From the NCBI RefSeq assembly GCF_006715395.1, contig NZ_VFNC01000003.1, positions 558,001-622,000 of the forward strand: 64,000 nucleotides of DNA, written 5' to 3'. A program made the position numbers and the translations under genes. Under the pieces are notes generated by a model. The model was not told the DNA's origin, did not search any database, and saw only the letters and a program-made list of their open reading frames with translations. Shown here in pieces: positions 1 through 9,139 of this stretch (the first letter of the stretch is position 1; the number at the start of each line of letters is the position of its first letter). Origin of the DNA: Streptomyces sp. SLBN-31. Its GTDB lineage: Bacteria; Actinomycetota; Actinomycetes; Streptomycetales; Streptomycetaceae.

Positions 1-1134
1 GCGGGCCATCACCGCCCGCTCGTCCCCGTACGCGGCTGGCAGCAGCACGCGCGCGCAGATCAGCTCCAGCTGGAGGCGGGGCGAGTTGGCGCCGCGCATC
101 TCGGTCAGGCCCTCGTTGACCAGGTCGGCGGCGCGGCTGAGCTCGGCGGCGCCGAATGTGCTCGCCTGTGCCTGCATCCGCTCGATGACGTCGACGGGGG
201 CGTCGATGAGGCCCTTCTCGGCGGCGTCCGGCACGGCAGCGAGGATGACCAGGTCGCGCAGCCGCTCCAGCAGGTCGGCGACGAAGCGGCGCGGGTCGTT
301 GCCGCCCTCGATGACACGGTCCACGACCTCGAAGGCGGCGGCGCCGTCACCGGTGGCGAAGGCCTCGACGACGGAGTCGAGGAGCGAGCCGTCCGTGTAG
401 CCGAGGAGGGAGGTGGCCATGGCGTATGTCACACCATCCTCCCGCGCTCCGGCGAGCAGCTGGTCCATGACCGACATGGAGTCACGCACGGAGCCCTGAC
501 CGGCCCGGACGACGAGCGGCAGGACGCCGTCCTCGACGGGGATGTCCTCCTTGCCGCACACCTCACCGAGGTAGTCGCGCAGGGTCCCCGGCGGCACCAG
601 CCGGAACGGATAGTGATGGGTTCGGGAGCGGATCGTCCCGATGACCTTCTCGGGCTCGGTCGTGGCGAAGATGAACTTGAGGTGCTCCGGGGGCTCCTCG
701 ACGACCTTCAGCAGCGCGTTGAAGCCCGCCGACGTGACCATGTGCGCCTCGTCGATGATGTAGATCTTGTAGCGACTGGCGGCGGGGCCGAAGAAGGCCT
801 TCTCGCGCAGTTCACGGGCGTCGTCCACACCACCGTGCGAGGCCGCGTCGATCTCGATGACGTCGATGGAGCCGGGGCCGTTGCGCGCCAGGTCGCGGCA
901 GGACTGGCACTCGCCGCACGGGGTGGGCGTGGGGCCCTGCTCGCAGTTCAGACAGCGCGCCAGGATGCGGGCGCTCGTCGTCTTGCCGCAGCCGCGCGGA
1001 CCGCTGAACAGGTACGCGTGATTGACCCGGTTGTTGCGCAGCGCCTGCTGCAACGGGTCGGTGACATGCTCCTGCCCGATGACCTCGGCGAACGACTCCG
1101 GGCGATAGCGGCGGTACAGCGCGAGAGACGACAC
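1..1134 (-). CDS. dnaX: DNA polymerase III subunit gamma/tau, N-terminal part (runs off the window)
   Basis: Clamp-loader ATPase that loads the beta sliding clamp for the replicative polymerase. The first 378 codons are present and the C-terminal tau region lies left of the window. Visible features are the N-terminal LYRRYRP signature, Walker A GPRGCGKT near residue 45, a zinc module with cysteines near 64, 73, 76 and 79, the DEAH Walker B box near 125, and the SRTHHYRF sensor region. The start chosen is the GTG giving MSSLALYRRYRPESF, as in relatives; an in-frame GTG at 1158 would add eight residues. The SRP RNA gene lies just upstream on the same strand, an order I recall from other Streptomyces. 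Confidence 0.95.
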   Translation of the reverse strand, partial: MSSLALYRRYRPESFAEVIGQEHVTDPLQQALRNNRVNHAYLFSGPRGCGKTTSARILARCLNCEQGPTPTPCGECQSCRDLARNGPGSIDVIEIDAASHGGVDDARELREKAFFGPAASRYKIYIIDEAHMVTSAGFNALLKVVEEPPEHLKFIFATTEPEKVIGTIRSRTHHYPFRLVPPGTLRDYLGEVCGKEDIPVEDGVLPLVVRAGQGSVRDSMSVMDQLLAGAREDGVTYAMATSLLGYTDGSLLDSVVEAFATGDGAAAFEVVDRVIEGGNDPRRFVADLLERLRDLVILAAVPDAAEKGLIDAPVDVIERMQAQASTFGAAELSRAADLVNEGLTEMRGANSPRLQLELICARVLLPAAYGDERAVMAR

Positions 1135-1189
1135 GCCTACGAGGTTATAGGCGCCCACTGACAAGCCGACCCGCTCGGGAACGCAAGCG

Positions 1190-1273
1190 CCCCCCACGCA
1201 CCCGCCAGAGCCGACCTACCCTTGCTGCCTTCCGGCCCTGGGGGAGTTCAGTCAGATAGCGCCGCGTGAGGGG
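1190..1273 (-). ncRNA. ffs: Small signal recognition particle RNA (4.5S / scRNA)
   Basis: RNA component of the signal recognition particle, which binds Ffh and targets nascent membrane proteins. The minus strand carries the conserved Ffh-binding apical loop GGCCGGAAGGCAGCAAGGGT. The ends were placed where CCCCTCACGC and GCGTGGGGGG pair to close the long hairpin, giving about 84 nt, the size expected for the Streptomyces scRNA. It sits between tRNA-Ser and dnaX. End positions are inferred from pairing. Confidence 0.9.
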
Positions 1274-1350
1274 CTGCGCACAGGCTACCTGATCCGAGGG
1301 GGTGGGAACGAGTTCGCGAGCACTCCTCTCGGTCATGTAATGTTTCCGGC

Positions 1351-1435
1351 GGAGGATTCGCCTAGAGGCCTAGGGCGCACGCTTGGAAAGCGTGTTGGGG
1401 GCAACCCCTCACGAGTTCGAATCTCGTATCCTCCG
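1351..1435 (+). tRNA. tRNA-Ser(GGA)
   Basis: Acceptor strands GGAGGAT (1351-1357) and ATCCTCC (1428-1434) pair. The anticodon stem CACGC/GCGTG encloses TTGGAAA with anticodon GGA at 1385-1387. The long variable arm of a class II tRNA and the T-loop GTTCGAATC are present. CCA is not encoded. A strong hairpin follows at 1441. Confidence 0.96.
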
Positions 1436-1440
1436 CCGGC

Positions 1441-1478
1441 CCAGAGGCCCGGACCGCGTCAGCGGTCCGGGCCTCTGG
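1441..1478 (+). terminator. Perfect 17-bp stem hairpin between tRNA-Ser and the fpg-like gene
   Basis: CCAGAGGCCCGGACCGC (1441-1457) pairs exactly with 1462-1478 across a GTCA loop. It lies just after tRNA-Ser and downstream of the convergent glycosylase gene, so it can terminate transcription from both sides. Confidence 0.85.
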
Positions 1479-1509
1479 CGTTTCGCCCGGCCCCAAGGGC
1501 CGTCGTTCC

Positions 1510-2298
1510 TCACGTACCGCCCGGCTGGCACCGGGGGCACCACACCGTGCCCCGGCCTCCCACGCGCGTGCGCCGCAGCGGGGTGCCGCAGCGCGGGCAG
1601 TGGGGGTCGGGGGCGTCGCGGTGGCCGGTGAGCCAGGAGGTGCGGGGCGGGACGCGGCCGGTCGGGACGGCGGCGCGCAGGGTGCGGCGCATCTGGGTGT
1701 GGAGGTGGCGGCGGTCGGCCTCGGTGAGGTCGCTCACAGAAGCCGTGGGGCGCAGGCCGGCCCGCCACAGGATCTCGTCGGCCAGCAGGTTGCCCAGGCC
1801 CGCCAGGACGGACTGGTCGGTCAGCGCCGTCTTGACGCTTCCGCGGCGGGAGGCCAGCGCCGCCTCGAACGCCCCGCGGTCCACCGTCAGCGCGTCCGGG
1901 CCCAGTCCCGCCAGCAGCCGGGCCGTCTCCGCGTCGTCGTGCGCCAGCCACAGGCCCCGGAGCTTGCGCTGGTCCCGGTAGCGCAGCTCGCGGTCGCGGG
2001 GCAGCGTGAACAGGACCCGGTCGTGAGGGTCCGGGTCGTCGTCCGGGCGGGCGCACACCAGCAGGCCGGTCATGCCGAAGTGGAGCAGCACGGTGGGGCC
2101 GCCGGTGTGCGCGAGCAGCCACTTGCCGTGCCGTTCCGGCTTGGTGAACCGGCGGCCCTCCAGCGCGTCGCGCAGGCCGCGCGCGCTCACCCCGTGCAGC
2201 ACGCCTGCGTCCCGTACCTGGACGCGCCGGATCGTCCTGCCCTCGGCGCAGGACTCCAGCACCTTCCGGAATCCCTCGACGTCCGGCAGTTCGGGCAT
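1510..2298 (-). CDS. Fpg/Nei-family DNA glycosylase
   Basis: Base-excision repair glycosylase/AP lyase for oxidised bases, 262 aa. It starts MPELPDVEGF; after removal of Met the N-terminal Pro is the Schiff-base nucleophile, followed by the catalytic Glu. A conserved Lys lies in KPERHGKW (about residues 53-60). The DNA-binding loop region QSVLAGLGNLLADEIL is typical. The C-terminus has a four-Cys zinc finger (CPRC ... CPRC) followed by QPGGT. The DVE rather than EVE N-terminus and the H2TH region suggest the actinobacterial Fpg-like/Nei branch rather than classical MutM. It is transcribed alone, toward the terminator at 1441. Confidence 0.88.
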   Translation of the reverse strand: MPELPDVEGFRKVLESCAEGRTIRRVQVRDAGVLHGVSARGLRDALEGRRFTKPERHGKWLLAHTGGPTVLLHFGMTGLLVCARPDDDPDPHDRVLFTLPRDRELRYRDQRKLRGLWLAHDDAETARLLAGLGPDALTVDRGAFEAALASRRGSVKTALTDQSVLAGLGNLLADEILWRAGLRPTASVSDLTEADRRHLHTQMRRTLRAAVPTGRVPPRTSWLTGHRDAPDPHCPRCGTPLRRTRVGGRGTVWCPRCQPGGT

Positions 2299-2316
2299 GG
2301 CGGCCTCCCGGCGGCA

Positions 2317-2335
2317 GGGGGTACCGGGTACCCCC
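2317..2335 (-). terminator. Short GC-rich hairpin after the galactosidase operon
   Basis: GGGGGTAC (2317-2324) pairs with GTACCCCC (2328-2335) across a 3-nt loop. It lies between the end of the GH42 gene and the start of the glycosylase. No T run follows, as is usual for Streptomyces terminators. Confidence 0.5.
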
Positions 2336-2356
2336 CACGCCGGGCTGCCACCCGTG

Positions 2357-4360
2357 TCAGCGCCGGTGCGGCTCCCGCACCACCGCGACCTCGCCGGCCG
2401 GTACGGCGACGGTGTCGCCCACGGGCTTGCCGGTGAGCAGTTCGACCGCTCCCGGCGCGACGGGGACCGTCGCGTCCGCCGTGCCGTGGTTGATCAGGAA
2501 CAGGTAGTCGGCCTCCGGCCCGCGCCGCAGCACCGCCTCGACTCCGGCGGGAGCCGTGCGGACGGCCGTCACACCCGCCTCCGCGCGGACGCGGTCCAGC
2601 AGGTCCGCCAGGGTCGCCGGGTCGGGCCGCGTGGACAGGTACCAGGCGCTGCCGGTGCCGTGCGCGTTGCGGGTCACCGCCGGGACTCCGGCCAGCGGGC
2701 CCGTCGTGTACGACGTCACCGCCTCCGCGCCCTCCAGCCGTACCCGCTCCGACCACAGGGTGCCGGTGCCGCCGTCGCTCAGGGCCACCGTCTGCCCGGG
2801 CAGCAGCGGGAACAGCTCGTCGGTCCGCACGCCGAGTGCCTCGCGGAACGCTCCCGGGTAACCGCCCAGCCGTACATGGCAGTTCGCGTCGACCATGCCG
2901 CTGTGGAAGCCGACGGCGAGGGTGCCGCCGCGCTCCGCGAACGCGGTGAGGTTGGCCGCGCCCTCGTCGTCGACGAGGTAGAGGCTGGGGGCCAGCACGA
3001 GCCGGTACGGCGACAGGTCGGCGTCCGGGCGTACGAAGTCCACGGCCACGCCCGCGCGCCACAGCGGCTCGTACCAGTCCCGCACCAGGTCCTGGTAGTG
3101 CAGTTCGCCGCTCGGCTGCGAGGGCAGTTCCATGGCCCAGCGGGCGTTCCAGTCCCAGACCACGGCCACCTCGGCCGGCGTGGTGCTGCCGCGCACCTCC
3201 GCGAGCGCCCGCAGGTCCGCGCCGAGCTGCACGACGTCCCGCCAGATCTGGCTGTCGGTGCCGGCGTGCGGGAGCATCGCCGAGTGCCACTGCTCGGCGC
3301 CCGCCTTGGCGGCCCGCCACTGGAAGTAGGCGATGCCGTCGGCGCCGCGGGCGACGTGGGCGAGGGCGTTGCGGCGCAACTCCCCCGCCGTCTTGGCCCG
3401 GTTGACGGGCTGCCAGTTGACCGCGCCCGTGGAGTGCTCCATCAGCAGCCAGGGGCCGCCGGCCAGGGAGCGGACCAGGTCGCCGCTGAGCGCGATGTCG
3501 ATCTCGGACTCGGGGTCGGCGGACTGGAGGTAGTGGTCGTTGGAGACGATGTCCAGCTCCGGTGCCCAGCGCCAGTAGTCGAGGGCGTCGAAGTTGTACA
3601 TCACCATGAAGTTGGTGGTGGCCGGGGTGTCCGGGGCCGCCTCGCGCAGGACGTCGCGCTCCGCCTCGTACAGCGAGAGCAGGGCGTCGCTGCAGAAGCG
3701 GCGCCAGTCCAGCCGGTGGGTGGGGTTGGGGACCGCGCCGGTCGCGCGCGGGGGCAGGATCTGGTCCCAGTCGTAGTACCACTGGCTCCAGAAGGTGGTG
3801 CCCCAGGCGTTGTTGAGGGCGTCCAGGCTCGCGTAGCGGTCCTGGAGCCAGGCGCGGAACGCCTCCGCGCTGGTGTCGCAGAAGCACTCGGCGTTGTGGC
3901 AGCCGTACTCGTTGTGGACGTGCCACATCACGACCGCCGGGTGGTCCGCGTACCGCCGGGCCAGCTCGCCGACCATGCGCAGGGCCGCCTCCCGGTAGGC
4001 CGGGCTGCTCGGGCAGAACGTCTGGCGGCTGCCGTACGACAGCCTGCGGCCGTCCCCGTCCACCGGCAGGGCGTCCGGGTGGGCGACGAAGAACCAGGCG
4101 GGCGGGGCCGCGGTCGGGGTCGCGAGGTCGGCGGCGATGCCGTGGGCGTGCAGCAGGTCGAGGACGCGGTCGAGGCGGGAGAAGTCGTAGGTGCCCTCGG
4201 AGGGTTCCAGCAGCGCCCAGGAGAAGATGTTGACGCTGACCATGGTGACCCCGGCCTCGGCCATCAGCCGCATGTCCTCGGCCCAGACCTCCTCGGGCCA
4301 CTGCTCGGGGTTGTAGTCGCCGCCGTAGGCGATGCCCGGGACGTTCAGGGCGCGGGTCAT
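2357..4360 (-). CDS. GH42 beta-galactosidase
   Basis: Hydrolyses terminal beta-galactosides, 667 aa, a usual GH42 length. The TIM barrel begins GGDYNPEQWP. The acid/base is Glu151 in HNEYGCHN and the nucleophile is about Glu308 in LLMEHSTG. Cys116, Cys154, Cys159 and Cys161 match the zinc-binding cluster of many GH42 enzymes. There is no signal peptide, so it acts in the cytoplasm on imported sugars. The start is the ATG of MTRALNVPG, which overlaps the upstream GH36 stop as ATGA, so the two are translationally coupled; the open frame extends upstream only as a shadow of GH36. It is the last gene of the five-gene operon. Confidence 0.93.
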   Translation of the reverse strand: MTRALNVPGIAYGGDYNPEQWPEEVWAEDMRLMAEAGVTMVSVNIFSWALLEPSEGTYDFSRLDRVLDLLHAHGIAADLATPTAAPPAWFFVAHPDALPVDGDGRRLSYGSRQTFCPSSPAYREAALRMVGELARRYADHPAVVMWHVHNEYGCHNAECFCDTSAEAFRAWLQDRYASLDALNNAWGTTFWSQWYYDWDQILPPRATGAVPNPTHRLDWRRFCSDALLSLYEAERDVLREAAPDTPATTNFMVMYNFDALDYWRWAPELDIVSNDHYLQSADPESEIDIALSGDLVRSLAGGPWLLMEHSTGAVNWQPVNRAKTAGELRRNALAHVARGADGIAYFQWRAAKAGAEQWHSAMLPHAGTDSQIWRDVVQLGADLRALAEVRGSTTPAEVAVVWDWNARWAMELPSQPSGELHYQDLVRDWYEPLWRAGVAVDFVRPDADLSPYRLVLAPSLYLVDDEGAANLTAFAERGGTLAVGFHSGMVDANCHVRLGGYPGAFREALGVRTDELFPLLPGQTVALSDGGTGTLWSERVRLEGAEAVTSYTTGPLAGVPAVTRNAHGTGSAWYLSTRPDPATLADLLDRVRAEAGVTAVRTAPAGVEAVLRRGPEADYLFLINHGTADATVPVAPGAVELLTGKPVGDTVAVPAGEVAVVREPHRR

Positions 4361-5685
4361 CGGGCACCTCCGGAGAGCAGTCGGCGCGTGGTGCTGACGC
4401 CCCACTCGTCCAGGGAGAGCAGCCGGTCGCTGGAGGCCATCAGGCCGCCGGTCGCCTCCACGTGGGCCGCCCAGCGCTCGCGGGTCTCCACGGCGGGGCG
4501 GGCCATCAGGCAGTCGGGGTCGTTGGTCCACAGCCGGCCGTGCTGCCACTGGCGGCCCACGCCGGTGAACTCGGCCGGGTCCTGGCCGGGCTGGCTGTAG
4601 TCGTCGGCCTCGGGGCGGCGGTGCGGGGCCGTGTCGGGGCTGACCCGCATCGCGTCGAACAGGCCGATGGAGGGCAGGATCGGCGCCCCGCAGCCCAGCA
4701 GGTAGGCGTCGGCGCCGATCGCCTCGCGGATCAGGCGGATGCCGTCGCGGTACGCGGTCAGGGCGTCGACGTCCTCGTGCCGCACGCCGTCCAGCGCGCC
4801 CGCGTAGAGGAAGTCGACCTTGAAGTAGTCGTAGCCCTCGGAGCGCAGCGTGCGGAAGACGTCCGCCAGGTACGCCGCGGCCTCGGGGTGGGTGGTGTCC
4901 AGCACCCGCAGGTCGTGGCCCCAGTTGCGGCCGGCGTGCGTGAAGCCGCCGTCGGCGGAGCGGACCAGCCAGTCGGGGTGCTCGGTGGCCAGGTCGCTCG
5001 CCGGGTCCACCAGGAAGGGGGCCGTCCAGATGCCGGCCCGGCGGCCGCGCGCCCGGATGGCGTCCGCGATGCCCTCGCGGGAGCGGAAGCGGCCGGAGAG
5101 GGTGAGCCAGTCGCCGAGGGCCTTCTGGTAGCCGTCGTCGATCTGGACCACGTCGATGGGCAGGTCGAGGGTGTCCATCGCACGGAGGTTCTCGTGGATG
5201 TCGTCCTCGGTGACGTTCGTGAAGTACTCGTACCAGGAGCACCAGACGGTGGGGGCCGGCCGCGGCGGCTCCAGGCCGAGGCTGTCGGCCCAACCGCCCA
5301 GCACGTCCTGGATGCCGGTGCCCGTCCACTCCTTCACCGGGCCGTCGGCGACGACCTCCGCGAGGCCGTCCGTCACCGTCAGGCGGATGGACGGGACCTC
5401 GCCGGTGGGGTCGACGGCCGCCCACAGCCGGGTCGGTGAGCCGTCGCCGGGGTCGAGCGCCAGCAGCCCCTCGCCCTGGAAGCCGCCCTCCGGGACGGTG
5501 ACGCCGGGGCGGTAACAGACGGTCGCCCAGTTGTCGTTGGTCGGGCGGTACGGCCGGTCACCGGGGGCGTAGGCCCCGCTGGGGCTCCAGGACTGCCAAC
5601 CCTCCTCGTGGACCCGGGCGTTGAGCGGGTCCACGGGGAGAGAGGCGACGGGGGTGAAGGGGTGGTGCACGGGGGTCTCTTTCAC
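4357..5685 (-). CDS. GH36 alpha-galactosidase
   Basis: Removes alpha-galactosyl groups (raffinose/melibiose type), 442 aa, shorter than the roughly 700-aa large GH36 enzymes. The barrel carries VWCSWYEYF and QIDDGYQKALGDW. The nucleophile is Asp291 in YFKVDFLYAG and the acid/base is probably Asp351 in MRVSPDTAP. There is no signal peptide. The start listed is GTG at 5685; a second GTG five codons downstream (5670) has an AAAGAG ribosome-binding sequence and may be the true start. It follows the permease gene by 10 nt and overlaps GH42. An enzyme for alpha bonds beside one for beta bonds suggests mixed galacto-oligosaccharides as the substrate. Confidence 0.9.
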   Translation of the reverse strand: MKETPVHHPFTPVASLPVDPLNARVHEEGWQSWSPSGAYAPGDRPYRPTNDNWATVCYRPGVTVPEGGFQGEGLLALDPGDGSPTRLWAAVDPTGEVPSIRLTVTDGLAEVVADGPVKEWTGTGIQDVLGGWADSLGLEPPRPAPTVWCSWYEYFTNVTEDDIHENLRAMDTLDLPIDVVQIDDGYQKALGDWLTLSGRFRSREGIADAIRARGRRAGIWTAPFLVDPASDLATEHPDWLVRSADGGFTHAGRNWGHDLRVLDTTHPEAAAYLADVFRTLRSEGYDYFKVDFLYAGALDGVRHEDVDALTAYRDGIRLIREAIGADAYLLGCGAPILPSIGLFDAMRVSPDTAPHRRPEADDYSQPGQDPAEFTGVGRQWQHGRLWTNDPDCLMARPAVETRERWAAHVEATGGLMASSDRLLSLDEWGVSTTRRLLSGGAR

Positions 5686-5695
5686 AAAGGGGGCG

Positions 5696-6580
5696 TCAGC
5701 CCTTGTTGGCGCCCAGGGTGAGGCCGCTGACGAACTGCCGTTGCAGGACGAAGTACACGATCAGGGTGGGGATCGCGGTGAGCAGGGCGCCGGCGGCGAC
5801 GAGGTTGGGGTCGGTGAAGTACTGCCCGGAGAGGTTGTTCAACGCGCTGGTGATCGGCATGTTCTCGCCGGTGGAGATCAGCACGATGGCCCAGAAGAAG
5901 TCGTTGTAGATCCAGATGGACAGCAACGTCGCCAGGGCGGCCATGGCCGGCTTGCACAGCGGGAGCACGATCTGCCAGTACTGGCGCCACACCGACGCGC
6001 CGTCCACCAGGGCGGCCTCGGTCAGCTCGTGCGGCAGCATCCGCATGTAGTTGGACAGCACGAAGGCGCAGAACCCGGACTGGAACGCGACATGGATCAG
6101 CACCAGGCCGAGCGCGGAGTCGTACAGCTTGCCGCTGGCCGTGACGCCGGGCAGGTCGATGAGCAGGTACATCCGGTACAGCGGGGTGATGATGACCTGC
6201 TGGGGCAGCAGGTTGCCGGCGGTGAAGACCAGCAGCAGCGCGATGTTGAGGCGGAAGTCGAATCGGCTGACGTAGAACGCGACCATCGACGACAGCAGCA
6301 GGGTCAGCAGCACGGCCGGCACCGCGATGATCAGCGTGTTGCCGAAGTAGTGCAGCATGTCCGACTGCTCGAAGGCGTTCTTGAAGTTGTCGAACGTCAG
6401 CTTGTCCGGCCAGGACACATAGCCCTTGTCGCTGGTCTCCGAATACGGCCGCAGCGCGGCGAAGATCGCCCACACCAGGGGGGCGAGCCAGGCCAGCGAG
6501 GTGGTGACGAGGAAGACGTGCAGCAGGATCCGGGCCGGGCGGACGGGGGTGCGCTGTTTGGTGACGACAGCCGTGCTCAT
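5696..6580 (-). CDS. ABC sugar transporter permease, MalG type
   Basis: Inner-membrane subunit of a CUT1 carbohydrate importer, 294 aa with six predicted membrane segments. The cytoplasmic EAA loop, which docks the ATPase, reads EAALVDGASVWRQYW. The start ATG overlaps the upstream permease stop (ATGA at 6577-6580). It partners the MalF-type permease and the solute-binding lipoprotein. No ATPase gene is present; Streptomyces CUT1 importers usually share the ATPase MsiK encoded elsewhere. Confidence 0.92.
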   Translation of the reverse strand: MSTAVVTKQRTPVRPARILLHVFLVTTSLAWLAPLVWAIFAALRPYSETSDKGYVSWPDKLTFDNFKNAFEQSDMLHYFGNTLIIAVPAVLLTLLLSSMVAFYVSRFDFRLNIALLLVFTAGNLLPQQVIITPLYRMYLLIDLPGVTASGKLYDSALGLVLIHVAFQSGFCAFVLSNYMRMLPHELTEAALVDGASVWRQYWQIVLPLCKPAMAALATLLSIWIYNDFFWAIVLISTGENMPITSALNNLSGQYFTDPNLVAAGALLTAIPTLIVYFVLQRQFVSGLTLGANKG

Positions 6581-7557
6581 GCGCGCCGCTCCTTCCGGAA
6601 GGTCGCGATCAGGTAGGGGATGATGACCGCGAGGGAGATCACCAGCAGGACGACGGCGATCGCGGAGCCGTAACCGATGCGGCTGGACTCGCCGATGATG
6701 TTGTTGGTGATCAGGATCGACAGCAACTCGGTGCCCTGGGCGCCCTTGTTGAAGACGAAGACCAGGTCGAAGGCGCGCAGCGCCTCGATGATCGTGACCA
6801 CCAGGACGACGGTGTTGGTGGGGCGCAGCGTGGGGAAGATGACGTTCTTGAACGTCTGCCACTCGTTCGCCCCGTCAAGGGAGGAGGCCTCGCGCAGGGA
6901 GGGGTCGACGCCCTTCAGGCCGGCGAGGTAGAGGATCATCATGTAGCCGGTGTGCCGCCAGGACGCGGCGACCAGCACGGCCCACAGGTTCAGGTGCGGG
7001 TCGCCGATCCAGTCGATGTAGTGGCCGGGCTTGTTGGCCCCGATGAGGCTGTTGATCAGGCCGGTGTCGGGGTTGTAGACCAGCTGCCACACGAAGCCGG
7101 TGACCGCGAGGGAGACCACGACCGGCAGGAAGTAGGCGGTCTGGTAGACCCGGGAGAAGCGGATCTTCTTGTCCAGCTGGACGGCCAGGAACAGGCCCAT
7201 CGGCGTGGGGATGAGGATGAGCACGACGAACCAGATGATGTTGTGCTCGACCGCGGGCCAGAACTGCGGGTTGTCGCTGAAGAGTTGTTTGAAGTTGTCG
7301 AGGCCCACCCATTTGATGGAGTCGAAGCCGATGCCGTCCCAGCTGGTGAAGGCCAGGAAGATCGACGCGATGGCGGTGACCCAGACCAGGGCCACGTGGA
7401 GGACCGTCGGCACGCCCGCCATGAAGGCGAGCGTGACGCGGTCGCGGCGGGTCAGCAGGCGCTTGTGGCCCCGCGGGACCCGCTTGTCGACAGGCGCGGG
7501 GCCCGGAGACGGCTGGGGGGCCGTCTCCGGGCTCGTGGTGGTGATGTCGGCGCTCAT
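6577..7557 (-). CDS. ABC sugar transporter permease, MalF type
   Basis: Second membrane subunit of the CUT1 importer, 326 aa. It has a long cytoplasmic N-terminus rich in Pro and Thr, then six membrane segments, with EAA loop REASSLDGANEWQTF. The start ATG overlaps the binding-protein stop by one base (TGATG at 7555-7559). This order of binding protein, F-type then G-type permease, is standard for the family. Confidence 0.92.
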   Translation of the reverse strand: MSADITTTSPETAPQPSPGPAPVDKRVPRGHKRLLTRRDRVTLAFMAGVPTVLHVALVWVTAIASIFLAFTSWDGIGFDSIKWVGLDNFKQLFSDNPQFWPAVEHNIIWFVVLILIPTPMGLFLAVQLDKKIRFSRVYQTAYFLPVVVSLAVTGFVWQLVYNPDTGLINSLIGANKPGHYIDWIGDPHLNLWAVLVAASWRHTGYMMILYLAGLKGVDPSLREASSLDGANEWQTFKNVIFPTLRPTNTVVLVVTIIEALRAFDLVFVFNKGAQGTELLSILITNNIIGESSRIGYGSAIAVVLLVISLAVIIPYLIATFRKERRA

Positions 7558-8867
7558 CAGGACGCGAAGATCGTCTTCTTCTGGCGTTCGATCGAGGCCA
7601 GCAGGCTGTCGACGCCCTTGGGGTTCTGCAGGAACTTCTGCAGCGAGGGCTGCATCACCGTGGAGGTGAAGTCCGGCCGGGAGTCGCGGTCCATGAACTG
7701 CGTCAGGCTCTTGGCGTTGGAGATCATCTCGAACGCCTTCTTCTGCAGCGGCGAGTAGGAGGCGGTGGAGGCCTTGTTGGAGGCGGCCACCACGCTCGGG
7801 TCGCCCTTGAGGTAGAGCTCCTCCGCGCCCGGGGTGCCCAGGTACTCCATCAGCTTGAGCATGCCCGCCTTGTTCTTGGGCGCCTTGGAGACCATGAAGC
7901 CGTCGGTGGGTGCCTCCACGGTGTCCTGCCCGTGGGCGGAGTTGATCTCCGGGAAGGCGAAGAAGTCCAGGTCGTCGAGGTCGGCCTTGTTGGTGAACTG
8001 CTGGGCCACGAAGGTGCCAAGCAGGTACATGCCGGCCTTCTTCGACACCAGGGTCTGGGCGGCGTCCTGCCAGGTGCGGCCCATGAAGCCGTCCTGGTGG
8101 TAGGGCAGCAGCTCGGCCCAGTGGTCGAAGACGGCCTTGACCTTGGCGTCGGTCCAGGCGGCCTTGCCCGCCATCAGCTCGACGTGGAAGTCGTAGCCGT
8201 TCAGGCGGAAGTTGATCTGGTCGAAGGTGCCCATCGCCGGCCAGGCGTCCTTGTCACCGAAGGCGATCGGGACCAGGCCGTCCTTCTTCATCTTCTTGCA
8301 CAGGGCGACCAACTCGTCCCACGTGGTGGGGACCTGGTAGCCCTTCGCCTGGAAGACGCTCTTGCGGTAGAAGATCGCCCACGGGTACGTGGTCATCGGC
8401 ACGAAGTAGTACTTGCCGTCCTCGCCCTTGCTGAGCTTCTTCATGGCGTCGGGGAAGTTGCCCCCGATCTTGTCCCACACGTCGTCGATCGGGGAGGCGA
8501 GGCCCTTCTTGGCGAAGAACTGCATCCGGTAGCCCGCGAACCACTTGAACACGTCGTCCGGCGTGCCCTGGAGGTAGGAGTTGATCTGCTCCTGGAAGGT
8601 GTTGTGGTCCTTGGTGTTGACGTCGACCGTGATGCCCGACTGCTTCTTGAAGGCGTCGTAGACGGCCGCGTACGCCTTCTTCGGCACCGCATCCGAGTCG
8701 TTGGAACCGACGCTGACGGTCTTGGAATCCGACCCGCTGCTGCTGCTGCCACACGCGCTCAGCAGCGGAATACCGGCACCCGCGAGCAGCGCGGCACCGC
8801 CCACGCCGCGCAGCACACTGCGCCGGCTGGTGGAGGGAAGAGAGAGACCCGAGGGGGAGAGGTCCAT
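7557..8867 (-). CDS. Extracellular solute-binding lipoprotein of the galactoside ABC importer
   Basis: Captures the sugar outside the membrane and delivers it to the permeases, 436 aa. The N-terminus has a twin-arginine pattern (STSRRSVLRG) and a lipobox LLSACGS with the acylated Cys near residue 39, so it may be a Tat-exported lipoprotein. The body is SBP family 1, with substrate-lobe motifs such as GTFDQINFR. The start is the ATG of MDLSPSG, preceded by CAGGAG; the frame opens further upstream but without a ribosome-binding site. It is the first gene of the operon, and the intergenic region upstream carries a direct repeat at 8909-8926. Confidence 0.92.
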   Translation of the reverse strand: MDLSPSGLSLPSTSRRSVLRGVGGAALLAGAGIPLLSACGSSSSGSDSKTVSVGSNDSDAVPKKAYAAVYDAFKKQSGITVDVNTKDHNTFQEQINSYLQGTPDDVFKWFAGYRMQFFAKKGLASPIDDVWDKIGGNFPDAMKKLSKGEDGKYYFVPMTTYPWAIFYRKSVFQAKGYQVPTTWDELVALCKKMKKDGLVPIAFGDKDAWPAMGTFDQINFRLNGYDFHVELMAGKAAWTDAKVKAVFDHWAELLPYHQDGFMGRTWQDAAQTLVSKKAGMYLLGTFVAQQFTNKADLDDLDFFAFPEINSAHGQDTVEAPTDGFMVSKAPKNKAGMLKLMEYLGTPGAEELYLKGDPSVVAASNKASTASYSPLQKKAFEMISNAKSLTQFMDRDSRPDFTSTVMQPSLQKFLQNPKGVDSLLASIERQKKTIFAS

Positions 8868-8908
8868 GTACGGCTCCTGAAGGCAGGGTTCGGCCACAAC
8901 TGCGCCAT

Positions 8909-8926
8909 GTCGAAACAAGTCGAAAC
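8909..8926. promoter_or_regulatory. Candidate operator: direct repeat GTCGAAAC-AA-GTCGAAAC
   Basis: Two identical 8-mers lie with a 10-bp pitch about 45 bp upstream of the binding-protein start, so a regulator could contact both on one face of the helix. Head-to-tail repeats with this spacing are known for DeoR-family sugar regulators; LacI-type operators would be palindromic. No regulator gene adjoins the operon. Function is inferred. Confidence 0.4.
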
Positions 8927-9139
8927 CGACCAGAAATCAACTCGACCGAACATCGTGGCGGTAATAACAGCGTCATGTCCGCTCATGGGTCAATAGCTGC
9001 CCAAGAGCTTTGTGGAAACGTGACCGACACGTTTTTGATCGATCTCGTCCGGGTGGTCGGACAGAGTCGCCGCGAGATGGGGGTAATTGCCGGTTTTGCA
9101 CCGGGGTCCGACCGGAGTCCGACGAGGGTCCGACAGGGA

